Under the pieces are notes generated by a model, which saw only the letters and a program-made list of their open reading frames with translations, ran no database searches and had not been told where the DNA came from. From Flavobacterium sp. (GTDB taxonomy: Bacteria > Bacteroidota > Bacteroidia > Flavobacteriales > Flavobacteriaceae), in NCBI GenBank assembly GCA_016721735.1, contig JADKHM010000019.1:62001-126000 (forward strand): a stretch of 64,000 nucleotides of DNA, in the 5' to 3' direction. The position numbers and the translations under genes were made by a program. This document shows, piece by piece, positions 1 through 8,525 of the stretch; position 1 is the first letter of the stretch, and each line of letters starts with the position of its first letter.

Positions 1-38
1 TGGAGTTACTTTTATATTGTAAGACATACGCTAAAATT

Positions 39-1352
39 TTATAATGTGGTATTGTGGTCAAATTGTTCTAAATAATCGCCGACTTTTCGCAGGAATGAGC
101 CTCCTAAAAAACCGTCTACGACACGATGGTCGAAGGATAGCGAAAGATACATCATACTGCGAATCGCAATCTCATCGCCTTTTTCGGTAGTGATGACTTC
201 TGGTCTTTTTTTGATAATCCCAAAGGCCAAAATCGCTACTTCTGGTTGATTGATAATCGGTGTTCCCATCAAGCTTCCGAACGTGCCAACATTCGAAATC
301 GTAAACGTACTTCCTTGAATTTCTTCGGGTTTAAGTTTGTTGTTTCGAGAACTTTGTGCTAAATGGTTGACGGTTTTAGCCAATTCAAACAAGCTTTTCT
401 CGTTGGCGTTTTTCACCACGGGAACGATTAAGTTTCCGGATGGTAAAGCGGTTGCCATTCCGATATTGATATCGCGATGAACGATGATATTTTTGTCATC
501 AACAGAAACATTAATCAAGGGAAAATCCTGAATTCCCTTGGCAACTGCGTGCACGAAAATGGGCGTAAAGGTGAGTTTCTCGTTGTGTTTATGTTGAAAA
601 TCGTCTTTGTATTTGTTTCTCCAATCTACCAAATTCGTCACATCAACTTCAATATAAGAAGTCACATGCGGCGACGTTTGTTTCGAATAAACCATGTGAT
701 CGGCAATCATTTTGCGCATGCGATCCATTTCGATGATGCGGTCTTTGCCTTCGACGAAACTGATTTTTGGTTTTGGGTAATTGGTTGTCGGTTGTTGGTT
801 GTTGGTTGTTGGTTTGCTCTGAATTGGGTATTTTCTATTTTTTAGATAATTGAAAACATCGCTTTTTTGAATTCTACCATCGGTTCCCGAACCCGGAATA
901 GTTTGCAGTTCTTCAATCGACAAGTTCTCTTTCTGAGCAATGCTGATGATCAGTGGACTTAGGAAGTTGTCGCTTGACAGTTGTCTGTTCTTGGTTATCG
1001 GTTGTGAGTTGTCGGTTGTTGGTTGTGCGTTTTCAGTCTTGGCTCTTGGCTCTATCTTCTCACTCGCTTCTTCCGTTTTTCCGATCGTTATTTTCTTTCC
1101 AGCCGCTCTACCATCTGTTTCTATTAATGCCAAAACTTCACCAACAGCCACAATCGCATCTTTCCCAAAACGAATTTCGGTAATCGTTCCTGAAAATGGC
1201 GACGGAATTTCGCTGTCTACTTTATCTGTAGCAACTTCCACCAAAGTTTCCTCTGCTTCCACAAAATCACCGACTTTCTTAGTCCAGTTGATGATGGTCG
1301 CTTCTGAAATACTTTCGCCCATTTTAGGCATTTTGAATTCTACTATTGGCAT
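39..1352 (-). CDS. 2-oxo acid dehydrogenase E2 (dihydrolipoamide acyltransferase)
   Basis: Core acyltransferase of a 2-oxo acid dehydrogenase complex, passing an acyl group from the lipoyl arm to CoA in the cytoplasm. Domains in order: lipoyl domain (about residues 3-78) with the lipoylated lysine in TDKVDSE; a low-complexity linker; a peripheral-subunit-binding domain (about 130-172) with PGSGTDGRIQKSDV; a second linker; and the catalytic domain with the His/Asp motif SFDHRVVDG near the C-terminus. 437 aa is normal for the family. The substrate (pyruvate or branched-chain 2-oxo acids) cannot be decided here; a branched-chain role is plausible because no E1 or E3 gene adjoins. It starts 6 bp after paaY and may share its transcript. 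Both linkers are partly encoded by an otherwise intergenic DNA repeat. Confidence 0.9.
   Translation of the reverse strand: MPIVEFKMPKMGESISEATIINWTKKVGDFVEAEETLVEVATDKVDSEIPSPFSGTITEIRFGKDAIVAVGEVLALIETDGRAAGKKITIGKTEEASEKIEPRAKTENAQPTTDNSQPITKNRQLSSDNFLSPLIISIAQKENLSIEELQTIPGSGTDGRIQKSDVFNYLKNRKYPIQSKPTTNNQQPTTNYPKPKISFVEGKDRIIEMDRMRKMIADHMVYSKQTSPHVTSYIEVDVTNLVDWRNKYKDDFQHKHNEKLTFTPIFVHAVAKGIQDFPLINVSVDDKNIIVHRDINIGMATALPSGNLIVPVVKNANEKSLFELAKTVNHLAQSSRNNKLKPEEIQGSTFTISNVGTFGSLMGTPIINQPEVAILAFGIIKKRPEVITTEKGDEIAIRSMMYLSLSFDHRVVDGFLGGSFLRKVGDYLEQFDHNTTL
778..818 (-). repeat. GTTGTTGG-type repeat inside the E2 coding sequence
   Basis: Plus-strand sequence made of GTTGTCGG and GTTGTTGG units. 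Read on the minus strand it encodes PTTNNQQPTT in the E2 linker. The core at 784-814 matches 27274-27304 in the GSCFA gene at 30 of 31 positions. A looser copy lies at 975-1034 in the same gene. Confidence 0.8.
975..1034 (-). repeat. Second, degenerate GTTGT-type repeat in the E2 gene
   Basis: Units such as GGTTATCGGTTGTGAGTTGTCGGTTGTTGG, here read in pieces of under 20 bases, encode the linker stretch QPTTDNSQPITKNRQ between the lipoyl and E3-binding domains. The same kind of sequence is intergenic at 5437-5470 and 11007-11068. Confidence 0.6.
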
Positions 1353-1358
1353 TGTTTC

Positions 1359-1955
1359 TTATTTTTTTCTGAATTCTTCTAGTGTTTTATAAAACGCTTC
1401 TTGTGTTGGTCTATTGGCTGGAATTTCTCTTAATGGTTCAACGACTCTTAAAGATTCGTAACATTCTTTCGGCAACTGCTGGTATAAGGCGGTTCCTTTG
1501 GTCTTCCAGTCGATCATCTCATCAGAAATATCTTTTACGATTACTGCTGGATTACCGACTACCATTTTGCGATTGGGAATTTTCATTCCTGCTTTGACAA
1601 AACTCAACGCACCGATAATACATTCATCACCAACCTCTGCATCGTCCATAATAACAGCATTAATCCCGACGAGACTATTAGCACCGATATTGGCGCCGTG
1701 AATAATCGCACCGTGACCAATGTGCGCTCCAGTTTTCAACACCATCGACTTTCCTGGAAACATATGAATCGTACAATTCTCTTGCACATTGCAACCGTCT
1801 TCAATAATGATTTCTCCCCAATCGCCGCGAATCGCAGCACCTGGACCGACATAAACGTCTTTTCCGATAATCACGTTGCCAGTCACCGCCGCTTGTGGGT
1901 GGATAAAACTACTTTCGTGGATGACGGGAATAAACCCTTTGAATTCGTAGATCAT
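1359..1955 (-). CDS. paaY: PaaY-like hexapeptide-repeat protein (gamma-carbonic anhydrase fold)
   Basis: Left-handed beta-helix protein of 198 aa with hexapeptide repeats such as VIIGKDVYVGPGAAIRG and GAHIGHGAIIHGA. The histidines in the HMF and HIGHGAIIH segments fit the metal site of the gamma-carbonic anhydrase/PaaY family. In other bacteria PaaY is an acyl-CoA thioesterase thought to rescue CoA from dead-end ring intermediates of phenylacetate breakdown. Length matches PaaY (about 196 aa) and the C-terminal helical tail is present. Its place in the paa cluster supports PaaY over a generic carbonic anhydrase. It lies 50 bp after the crotonase and just before the E2 gene. Confidence 0.85.
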   Translation of the reverse strand: MIYEFKGFIPVIHESSFIHPQAAVTGNVIIGKDVYVGPGAAIRGDWGEIIIEDGCNVQENCTIHMFPGKSMVLKTGAHIGHGAIIHGANIGANSLVGINAVIMDDAEVGDECIIGALSFVKAGMKIPNRKMVVGNPAVIVKDISDEMIDWKTKGTALYQQLPKECYESLRVVEPLREIPANRPTQEAFYKTLEEFRKK

Positions 1956-2005
1956 GGTTGTTGTATGTTGTATGTTGTAAGTTTTTGACGTAGAACCTAC
2001 AACTT
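1956..2005. repeat. Short intergenic TATGTTGTA / ACCTACAAC repeat
   Basis: The gap between the crotonase and paaY holds GTTGTATGTTGTATGTTGTA followed by ACCTACAAC and a CTTTAAACTTTAAAC stretch. This is another member of the GTTGTAGG repeat family, with partial inverted symmetry. No promoter is evident. Confidence 0.5.
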
Positions 2006-2764
2006 TTAAACTTTAAACTTTTTCAATGTTTCTTTCGTAAAATCCGATAACACCAATCGCCCACTAATCGCCGCTCTTTCAGCTAATAGGTTATCCCAAT
2101 CGTCGGTGCCTCTCCAAAAGATTTTTTTCATTTCGACCATGGCTTCTGGATTGTAGGTGCACAGATGTTGGGCAAACTTCAAAACTGCCTCATCTAGTTC
2201 GTCGATATCTGGATAAACATTGGCGAATAATCCTTTGCTTCTCGCCCATTCCGCATCGTAAAATGTATTGGCGTCGATGGCAATTTGTGACATGGCGGAA
2301 ACACCCATTTTTCTTTCGATGGCTGGTGAAACGACAAACGGACCGATCCCGACATTGAGTTCACTCAGTTTAATCGAAGCGAATTGCGTCGCCATGCAAT
2401 AATCTGTGGAAGCCGCGATTCCGACTCCGCCGCCGACTGTTTTTCCTTGAATACGCCCGATGATAAACTTCGGGCATTTGCGCATCGCGTTGATGACGTT
2501 GGCAAAACCAGAGAAGAATACTTTCCCAGTTGCCGCATCGTTGATGGCGATGAGCTCTTTGAAACTTGCTCCAGCGCAAAAAGTTCGGTCGCCGCCGCTT
2601 TGAAGAATAATGACTTTGATGTCGTCGTTATTGCCAGCTTCGGTGATGGTATCGGCTAATTTTTTTAATACATCGCTTGGTAGGGAGTTTTGTTCGGGAT
2701 GAAAAAACTCAATGGTGGCGATGTTGTTTTGTATTTTTTGATTGACGTATGCTTCTGTTGCCAT
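2006..2764 (-). CDS. Enoyl-CoA hydratase/isomerase family protein of the paa cluster
   Basis: Crotonase-fold protein of 252 aa. The start at 2764 (MATEAYVNQ) is preferred; the reading frame extends 51 codons upstream, but that part is encoded by a dispersed repeat and looks non-coding. The oxyanion-hole segments FCAGAS and GKTVGGGVG are clear. The second catalytic acid is present (SELNVGIGP), but the first glutamate, normally in GGGxELA, is replaced by glycine (GGGVGIAAS). In the paa pathway this position would be PaaF, the 2,3-dehydroadipyl-CoA hydratase, but a hydratase normally needs both glutamates, so isomerase-like or altered chemistry is possible. It follows paaZ and precedes paaY. Confidence 0.75.
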   Translation of the reverse strand: MATEAYVNQKIQNNIATIEFFHPEQNSLPSDVLKKLADTITEAGNNDDIKVIILQSGGDRTFCAGASFKELIAINDAATGKVFFSGFANVINAMRKCPKFIIGRIQGKTVGGGVGIAASTDYCMATQFASIKLSELNVGIGPFVVSPAIERKMGVSAMSQIAIDANTFYDAEWARSKGLFANVYPDIDELDEAVLKFAQHLCTYNPEAMVEMKKIFWRGTDDWDNLLAERAAISGRLVLSDFTKETLKKFKV

Positions 2765-2798
2765 TCTTGACTTTTGTTTCTTGTTTCTATTTATTTTG

Positions 2799-2824
2799 CT
2801 CGCAAAGACGCTAAGGCGCAAAGC
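2799..2824. repeat. CTCGCAAAGACGC-type repeat
   Basis: GCTCGCAAAGACGCTAAGG followed by CGCAAAGC. Related copies lie at 5611-5636 and, in both orientations, at 36283-36350. All are intergenic. Confidence 0.6.
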
Positions 2825-2852
2825 TTGGTTGTATGTTTCTTTATTGGTGGAT

Positions 2853-2938
2853 GCCCTAGCCCCGATAGTAGTGGAAATCCTTTTGTTTTTTTTCTTTAAA
2901 AAAATAAAAGATTGCAACGGATAGCGGGAAATAGCTCC
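2853..2938. repeat. Dispersed palindromic intergenic element, copy 1
   Basis: Begins GCCCTAGCCCCGATAGTAG, has inner arms CCTTTTGT and AAAAGATTGCAACGG, and ends GGATAGCGGGAAATAGCTCC. The two halves are imperfect inverted repeats. Copies 2 and 3 lie at 13256-13366 and 52583-52680. This copy abuts the stop codon of paaZ. Confidence 0.75.
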
Positions 2939-5436
2939 TAATCTAAAATTCCAAATTGCTCAAAATGATGGTTCAAATGTTTTCGTTCTAACAAATACCA
3001 CTCGTAGCGATTCATTTCTCCGAAAACTGCATTTTTCAATAGGCTTTCAGGATTTTCTTTGTGATGGGCAACATAGGCCCATCTGGCTTCGAGCATTTTT
3101 TGTTTGGCGGTGTTGAGATCGGCATGTTTTAGTTCATTTATTTTCGCTTTTTCTGCTAAAGGAAAATCAAAATTCTGCGGCATTTTTGTATAATCATAAA
3201 GCGTGTTGTGCACTTTATCTAGAATCTTTTCAGGCGTTGAGATCTCGAAATCTTGAATCTCTCCCGAAGCAATTCGATAGCCATATTCTAAATGTTCAAC
3301 CATACCTTGAGGAGACAAATTCCCCCATTTTGGTTGGGAATTTTCTGTGAGTTTGTGCAAACATTCTTCAATTTTCGCTTCGGTCATTTCGACAAAAACT
3401 TCTTGTTTTTTCTGCACCATTGTTAGGATTGTTGCCACAGCTACCAATTCGTCTTCGACATCGAAAACTTCCACAAACCATTTGACAATTCCGCTTGGAT
3501 GTTCAGCTGAGGCGACATCACGATCTACTTTTTGTTTGCATGTCAAACGCACGTAAACCGTATCATTGTGGTAAATCGGGCGTAAGAATCGACATTCTTC
3601 TAAACCGTAATTTGCGGCCACTGGACCTTTATTTGGATAGACAAACAAACCTGCAGCGGCGGCTAAAATAAAGTAACCGTGCGCTGTTCGTTTTTTGAAA
3701 ATGCTTCCGTCTAAGGATGTGATATCGGTATGGGCGTAGAAATGATCCCAAGTCAGGTTCGCAAAATTGATTATATCGGTGTCGGTAACCGTTCTGTTGT
3801 GTGTTCGCAACGACATCCCTGGTTGGATATCTTCCCAATGGTATTGGAAAGGATGTTGCGTAATTTCTTTGTATTTGGAGTTGGGTTGATAGATTCCCGT
3901 GATTTCTGTTAATGTGGTTGGTGAACCTTGCACGGCGCAACGTTGCATATAATGTTTGATACCACGAACACCGCCCATTTCTTCTCCACCGCCCGCGCGA
4001 CCTGGACCGCCGTGAACCAATAATGGCAATGGTGAACCGTGTCCTGTGCTTTGTTTGGCGTTTTCGCGATTGAGGACTAAAATTCTTCCGTGGTGTGAGG
4101 CAGCGTTGATCGCATAATCCTTCGCCATTTCATCATCATTGGTTACGATAGACGACACTAGGGAACCTTTTCCCATTTGGGCAAGTTCTACTGCTTCGTC
4201 TATGGTTTTGTATGGCATTAGGGTTGAAACTGGTCCAAATGCTTCAATTTCGTGAACGGCAGTATTTTGGAAAGGTTGGTCTTCTCGAAGTACAATTGGA
4301 CTTACGAAAGCGCCTTTTTCAGTAGCGCCGATCAGGTTGATCTTTTCCAAATCACCGTAGACCAATTTTGCTGATTTTGACAATTCGCTAATTCTGTTTT
4401 TTAAAACTTCGACTTGATCTTTGCTGACTAGAGCGCCCATGCGGACTTCTTTCAATCTTGGATCGCCGATGGTGACTTTATCTAATGCTTTTCCGAGTGC
4501 TATTTGAACGTCATCCATGAGATTTTCTGGAACAATCATACGTCTGATGGCGGTACATTTTTGACCACATTTAACCGTGATTTCGCTTCTCGCTTGATTG
4601 ATGAACAAGTCGAATTCTGGTGTTCCTGGAACGGCATCGGCTCCTAAAATAGACGCATTTAAAGAATCTGCTTCCATCGTAAATGGCACCGCTTCCTGAA
4701 TAATTCTAGGATGCGATTTTAGCAAACGTCCTGTGGATGCTGAGCCTGTAAACGTAATGACGTCTTGGCTTTCAACCGTGTCGAATATATTTTTGGCGGT
4801 ACCGCAAATTAGTTGCAATGCGCCTTCAGGTAATAGGTTTGATGCGATAATTTCTTTCACTACAGCTTCGGTTAGATAAGCAGTAGTTGGTGCTGGCAAA
4901 ACAACCGCAGGCATGCCTGCCATCCAATTGACGGCGCACTTTTCGAGCATTCCCCAAATTGGAAAATTGAATGCATTTATATGAATTGCTACGCCTTTCT
5001 TGGGAACTAAAATATGATGCGCAATAAAGCGACCACCTTTGGATAAGTCGATGGGATCTCCTTCTACGTGGTAAGGTTGATTGGGGAATAATTTACGAAG
5101 GGAAGCATTGGCGAATAAATTTCCGAATCCACCTTCGATGTCGATCCAGCTATCTACGCGGGTAGCGCCAGTTCGGTAACTCAATTCGTAGAATTGCTCT
5201 TTGCGTTTGGTCAAATACATCGCCAAACTTTTGATCATATTACCTCTTTCTTGGAAGGTCATTTTGCGTAATTGCTGTCCGCCTGTTGTTCTTCCGTAAT
5301 GCAAAATGGCTGGAATATCTAATCCTTCAACAGATGTTTCAGCGATGAATTCTCCGGTAACTGCGTCATAAGAAGGTTTTCCTTCTCCTGTTGCTGAAGT
5401 CCATTTTCCTAGTACGTAATGTTGTGTTTTATTCAT
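2938..5436 (-). CDS. paaZ: PaaZ: oxepin-CoA hydrolase / semialdehyde dehydrogenase with extra C-terminal domain
   Basis: Bifunctional ring-opening enzyme: the MaoC-like domain hydrolyses oxepin-CoA and the aldehyde dehydrogenase domain oxidises the resulting semialdehyde. Residues about 1-520 are aldehyde dehydrogenase, with catalytic Cys294 in GQKCTA, Glu255 in FTMEADS and the NAD site FTGSASTG. Residues about 540-675 are the R-specific hydratase (MaoC-like) domain with the motif DHFYAHTD. Canonical PaaZ ends near residue 681. Here about 150 residues follow (680-832), with WGNLSPQGMVEHL and HLNHHFEQFG, which resemble the DinB-like DUF1569 family. It sits between paaJ and the crotonase, 257 bp from paaJ. 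Confidence 0.92.
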   Translation of the reverse strand: MNKTQHYVLGKWTSATGEGKPSYDAVTGEFIAETSVEGLDIPAILHYGRTTGGQQLRKMTFQERGNMIKSLAMYLTKRKEQFYELSYRTGATRVDSWIDIEGGFGNLFANASLRKLFPNQPYHVEGDPIDLSKGGRFIAHHILVPKKGVAIHINAFNFPIWGMLEKCAVNWMAGMPAVVLPAPTTAYLTEAVVKEIIASNLLPEGALQLICGTAKNIFDTVESQDVITFTGSASTGRLLKSHPRIIQEAVPFTMEADSLNASILGADAVPGTPEFDLFINQARSEITVKCGQKCTAIRRMIVPENLMDDVQIALGKALDKVTIGDPRLKEVRMGALVSKDQVEVLKNRISELSKSAKLVYGDLEKINLIGATEKGAFVSPIVLREDQPFQNTAVHEIEAFGPVSTLMPYKTIDEAVELAQMGKGSLVSSIVTNDDEMAKDYAINAASHHGRILVLNRENAKQSTGHGSPLPLLVHGGPGRAGGGEEMGGVRGIKHYMQRCAVQGSPTTLTEITGIYQPNSKYKEITQHPFQYHWEDIQPGMSLRTHNRTVTDTDIINFANLTWDHFYAHTDITSLDGSIFKKRTAHGYFILAAAAGLFVYPNKGPVAANYGLEECRFLRPIYHNDTVYVRLTCKQKVDRDVASAEHPSGIVKWFVEVFDVEDELVAVATILTMVQKKQEVFVEMTEAKIEECLHKLTENSQPKWGNLSPQGMVEHLEYGYRIASGEIQDFEISTPEKILDKVHNTLYDYTKMPQNFDFPLAEKAKINELKHADLNTAKQKMLEARWAYVAHHKENPESLLKNAVFGEMNRYEWYLLERKHLNHHFEQFGILD

Positions 5437-5693
5437 AGTTGTTAGTTGTCGGTTGATGGTTGTCGGTTTTCTCCGATATATTTCAACTTTTATCCTTTGT
5501 TTCTAATTTACCCTTAGCCCTAGCCCTGATGGTAGCGGTTATCTTTTTGCGGCGGCGTTCGCCGTGAAAAATAAGAGTGTACAGCAGGTTCCCGGCTTCT
5601 AATCTATGTTCTCGCAAAGTCGCAGAGTCGCAAAGTTTTCACTTATTTGCACTGTTCTTGGCTCTTGTTTCTATTTTCTTTTCTCTTTTTCAA
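5437..5693. other. 257-bp intergenic region with stacked repeat fragments
   Basis: No gene found. It contains a GTTGTTAGTTGTCGGTTGATGG repeat, read here at 5438-5466, a degenerate palindromic element (5516-5600, starting CCCTTAGCCCTAGCCCTGAT), and a CTCGCAAAGTCGCAGAGTCG copy (5611-5636). A short stem GCGGCG...CGCCG lies inside the element. No promoter could be recognised for paaZ. Confidence 0.6.
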
Positions 5694-6896
5694 TTAAACT
5701 CGTTCTATAATCGCTGCGTAACCTTGACCAACGCCAATACACATGGTAATTAGGGCGTATCTTTTTCCTGTTAATTGTAATTCTAAAGCGGCCGAATAGG
5801 CAATTCTGGCACCAGTCATTCCTAATGGATGTCCGATTGCGATGGCGCCACCGTTGGGATTAATTCTCGAATCATTGTCTTTTAAACCTAAGGCACGAAT
5901 GCAGGCGATGCTTTGCGCTGCGAATGCTTCGTTGAGTTCGATGATGTCGATTTGATCTAGAGTCAAACCGGCTTTGTCTAATGCTTTGTTTGTGGCTTCT
6001 ACAGGTCCGATTCCCATGATTCGTGGCTCTACTCCTACTACTGCAGAACTTACGATTCGTGCGAGTGGTTTGAGATTGTATTTTGAAACCGCTTCTTCGG
6101 AGGCGATGATGATTGCTGCTGCACCATCATTTAAGCCAGACGCATTTCCGGCTGTGACACTTCCGTCTTTTCTGAAGGCAGATCGCAATTTGGATAATCC
6201 TTCGATAGAAGTATTTGGTTTGATGAATTCATCTTGCGCAAATAGAACTGCGTCTCCTTTTCGTTGTGGAATAGCAACAGGCACTATTTCTTTTGATAAA
6301 CGTCCGGATTGTTGGGAAGCGGTTGCTTTTTGTTGACTATGCAAAGCAAAAGCATCTTGATCTTCGCGTGAAATGTTGTACTTATCTACTAAATTTTCGG
6401 CGGTTTCTCCCATGGCGTCCGTTCCGTATATCTCATGCAATTTCGGATTGATGAAACGCCATCCGAAACTAGAATCGTACATTTTTGAATCGGTTCCGTA
6501 GGCTGCGGAAGGTTTGGATACAACTAAAGGTCCACGGGTCATGTTTTCAACGCCTCCGGCAATGAATAGATGTCCATCGCCAGCTTTAATCGCACGATTA
6601 GCGTGAATTACCGCCGACAAACCCGAACTGCACAAACGGTTGACAGTTTCTCCAGGAACAGTATAAGGCAATCCCGCCAATAATAGCGACATACGGGCCA
6701 CATTTCTGTTATCTTCACCCGCTTGATTGGCGCAACCCATGATGACATCATCGTAGGCATCTTTGGGAATGTTTGGATTATTTTCTACCACGGTTTTGAT
6801 TACCAATGCCCCTAAATCGTCTGGTCTGACAGCGGCTAGGGTTCCTTGGTAACTTCCGATTGGAGTTCGCGCTCCGTCTATGATGTATGCTTCCAT
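5694..6896 (-). CDS. paaJ: 3-oxoadipyl-CoA thiolase (acetyl-CoA acyltransferase)
   Basis: Thiolase of 400 aa. In the paa pathway it cleaves 3-oxo-5,6-dehydrosuberyl-CoA and 3-oxoadipyl-CoA with CoA, releasing acetyl-CoA and finally succinyl-CoA. The acylated cysteine lies in VNRLCSSGLSAV, the catalytic histidine in GHPLGMTGAR and the second cysteine in CIGVGQG. The C-terminus is complete. It lies 70 bp downstream of paaI, with a TTGATAA-type repeat between them. Naming rests on position in the paa cluster; the fold assignment is certain. Confidence 0.9.
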   Translation of the reverse strand: MEAYIIDGARTPIGSYQGTLAAVRPDDLGALVIKTVVENNPNIPKDAYDDVIMGCANQAGEDNRNVARMSLLLAGLPYTVPGETVNRLCSSGLSAVIHANRAIKAGDGHLFIAGGVENMTRGPLVVSKPSAAYGTDSKMYDSSFGWRFINPKLHEIYGTDAMGETAENLVDKYNISREDQDAFALHSQQKATASQQSGRLSKEIVPVAIPQRKGDAVLFAQDEFIKPNTSIEGLSKLRSAFRKDGSVTAGNASGLNDGAAAIIIASEEAVSKYNLKPLARIVSSAVVGVEPRIMGIGPVEATNKALDKAGLTLDQIDIIELNEAFAAQSIACIRALGLKDNDSRINPNGGAIAIGHPLGMTGARIAYSAALELQLTGKRYALITMCIGVGQGYAAIIERV

Positions 6897-6902
6897 TTTA
6901 TT

Positions 6903-6945
6903 TTAATTGATAATGGATAATTGATAATTTGATAATTCATTGTCC
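6903..6945. repeat. TTGATAA-type short repeat
   Basis: Degenerate run of TTGATAA units between paaI and paaJ (ATTGATAATGG, ATAATTGATAATTTGATAATT). The same unit forms a near-perfect tandem array at 34281-34330. Confidence 0.5.
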
Positions 6946-6965
6946 TGCGCCTGGTGAATTGTTAT

Positions 6966-7373
6966 TTATTCTTCCCAGTCTTTACTCGTTCTGTACGCAA
7001 CACCTTTGAAAAGTGCTACTAGTGTGTTTTCTTTTTTAACTTCAATGATATAAAATCCGACTTTGTTTTTAATGCTTTCTAGCGTCGCGTCGGCCGTAAT
7101 GTAATCGCCTTCTTCTAACGCTTCGATATGATTGATGGAAGTATCGATTGAAACCGCATATCTTCCGTTGGTATTTACTGAAAAACCAAAGGCCGTATCC
7201 GCTAATGAATAAGTTATTCCACCGTGCGCTTTTGCCATGCTGTTGAGCATGTCTTTGCGAATGGTCATACCGAGTTTGCAGCGCCCGATTTCGCATTCGA
7301 GTATTTCGATTCCGAGCCATTGACTGAATGGGTCGAGAGAAAGCATTTTGTATGGGATTTTTGTTCCTTCCAT
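6966..7373 (-). CDS. paaI: PaaI hydroxyphenylacetyl-CoA thioesterase
   Basis: Hotdog-fold acyl-CoA thioesterase of 135 aa. The family motif with the HGG turn is present (AKAHGGITYSLADTAFG). In other paa clusters PaaI hydrolyses aberrant phenylacetyl-CoA derivatives and so recovers trapped CoA. The start ATG overlaps the paaH stop codon by one base, so translation is probably coupled. Length is normal (about 140 aa). Confidence 0.92.
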   Translation of the reverse strand: MEGTKIPYKMLSLDPFSQWLGIEILECEIGRCKLGMTIRKDMLNSMAKAHGGITYSLADTAFGFSVNTNGRYAVSIDTSINHIEALEEGDYITADATLESIKNKVGFYIIEVKKENTLVALFKGVAYRTSKDWEE

Positions 7374-8524
7374 TAATAAAATGTTTTATTTTCTCGATTC
7401 ATTCTGCGCAAAATAGCACTGCATCTGTAGCGATCTTCATGGTACTCGTTATACAAATCGTCTAGTTTTTGAACGCACCAATCGATTCCTTTTTCATCTG
7501 CCCATGCCAACAAACCTTTCGGATAATTGACTCCTTTAGTCATGGCATTATCGATGTCTGGAGCGGACGCTACATTTAAGAACAACGCTTCGGCAGCTTC
7601 ATTGATGAGCATGACCAAGATTCTTTCGAAAATGGATTGCGATAAATTAGCATCATTGATTGGTTCCGCTGTTGCTGTATTTTGATAATCATAAAATCCT
7701 TTTCCTGATTTTCTTCCCAAATATCCTGCTTCTGTTAGACGTTTTTGTGTAAAAGACGGCTTGTATCTTGGGTCGAAATAAAACGCTGTAAATACCGATT
7801 CCGTCACCGCGTAATTCACATCATTGCCGATAAAATCCATCAACTCGAATGGGCCCATTCTGAATCCACCTAGCGCTTTCATTGCCGAATCTATGGTTGT
7901 AAAATCAGCCATTCCTTCTTCATACAGTCGAAGTGCTTCGCTGTAAAAAGGCCTAGCCACACGATTGACAATAAACCCTGGCGTATCTTTCGCTACGGCC
8001 ACTGTTTTCTTCCAATCGGAAATTATTTGAGTTGTTTTTTCTAAGACTTCAGCACTGGTTTGAACGGCTGGAATCACTTCTACCAGTTGCATTAATGGCG
8101 CTGGATTGAAAAAATGAATTCCAATAACACGCTCCGGTTTTTGACAAGATGCTGCAATAGAAGCAATAGAAAGTGAGGATGTATTGGATGCCAAAATAGT
8201 ATCAGCGGCAACATAGCTTTCTAAATCTGAGAAAAGCTTACGTTTAATCTCTATATTTTCTACGATGGCTTCAATGACTAAATCTGCATCAGACAAATCC
8301 TTTAGCGCATTAACATAAGAAATGTTAGCACTAATTCTGTTTTTTTCAGCGGTATCGATTTTGCCTTTTTCGACCAATTTCGATAAAGTGGATTCGAGAG
8401 AGGATTTACTTTTAGAAAGCGCTTCTTGGTTGGTATCATATAAGTTGACTTGACAACCTGAAGTTGCTGCTACTTGTGCGATGCCGCTGCCCATGGTTCC
8501 GGAACCGATAACGCCTACTGTCAT
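7373..8524 (-). CDS. paaH: 3-hydroxyacyl-CoA dehydrogenase
   Basis: NAD-dependent 3-hydroxyadipyl-CoA dehydrogenase of the lower paa pathway. The Rossmann nucleotide motif VGVIGSGTMGSG is at the N-terminus, the catalytic histidine is in IGIHFFNPAP, and the C-terminal 3HCDH domains contain GFIVNRVARP and SGKGFYDY. The start at 8524 (MTVGVIGSG) places the Rossmann motif at the terminus; an in-frame start 12 codons upstream would overlap paaG. At 383 aa it is shorter than the E. coli protein (about 475 aa), but both C-terminal segments are recognisable. It starts one base after the paaG stop. Confidence 0.92.
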   Translation of the reverse strand: MTVGVIGSGTMGSGIAQVAATSGCQVNLYDTNQEALSKSKSSLESTLSKLVEKGKIDTAEKNRISANISYVNALKDLSDADLVIEAIVENIEIKRKLFSDLESYVAADTILASNTSSLSIASIAASCQKPERVIGIHFFNPAPLMQLVEVIPAVQTSAEVLEKTTQIISDWKKTVAVAKDTPGFIVNRVARPFYSEALRLYEEGMADFTTIDSAMKALGGFRMGPFELMDFIGNDVNYAVTESVFTAFYFDPRYKPSFTQKRLTEAGYLGRKSGKGFYDYQNTATAEPINDANLSQSIFERILVMLINEAAEALFLNVASAPDIDNAMTKGVNYPKGLLAWADEKGIDWCVQKLDDLYNEYHEDRYRCSAILRRMNRENKTFY

Positions 8525-8525
8525 A

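Noticed and set aside
940..1392. Plus-strand ORFs over the E2 gene
   Set aside because: Antisense shadow of a well-supported E2 gene; no start context or family.
2765..2917. N-terminal extension of the crotonase
   Set aside because: Encoded by dispersed repeats and lacking family similarity; MATEAYVNQ is the natural start.
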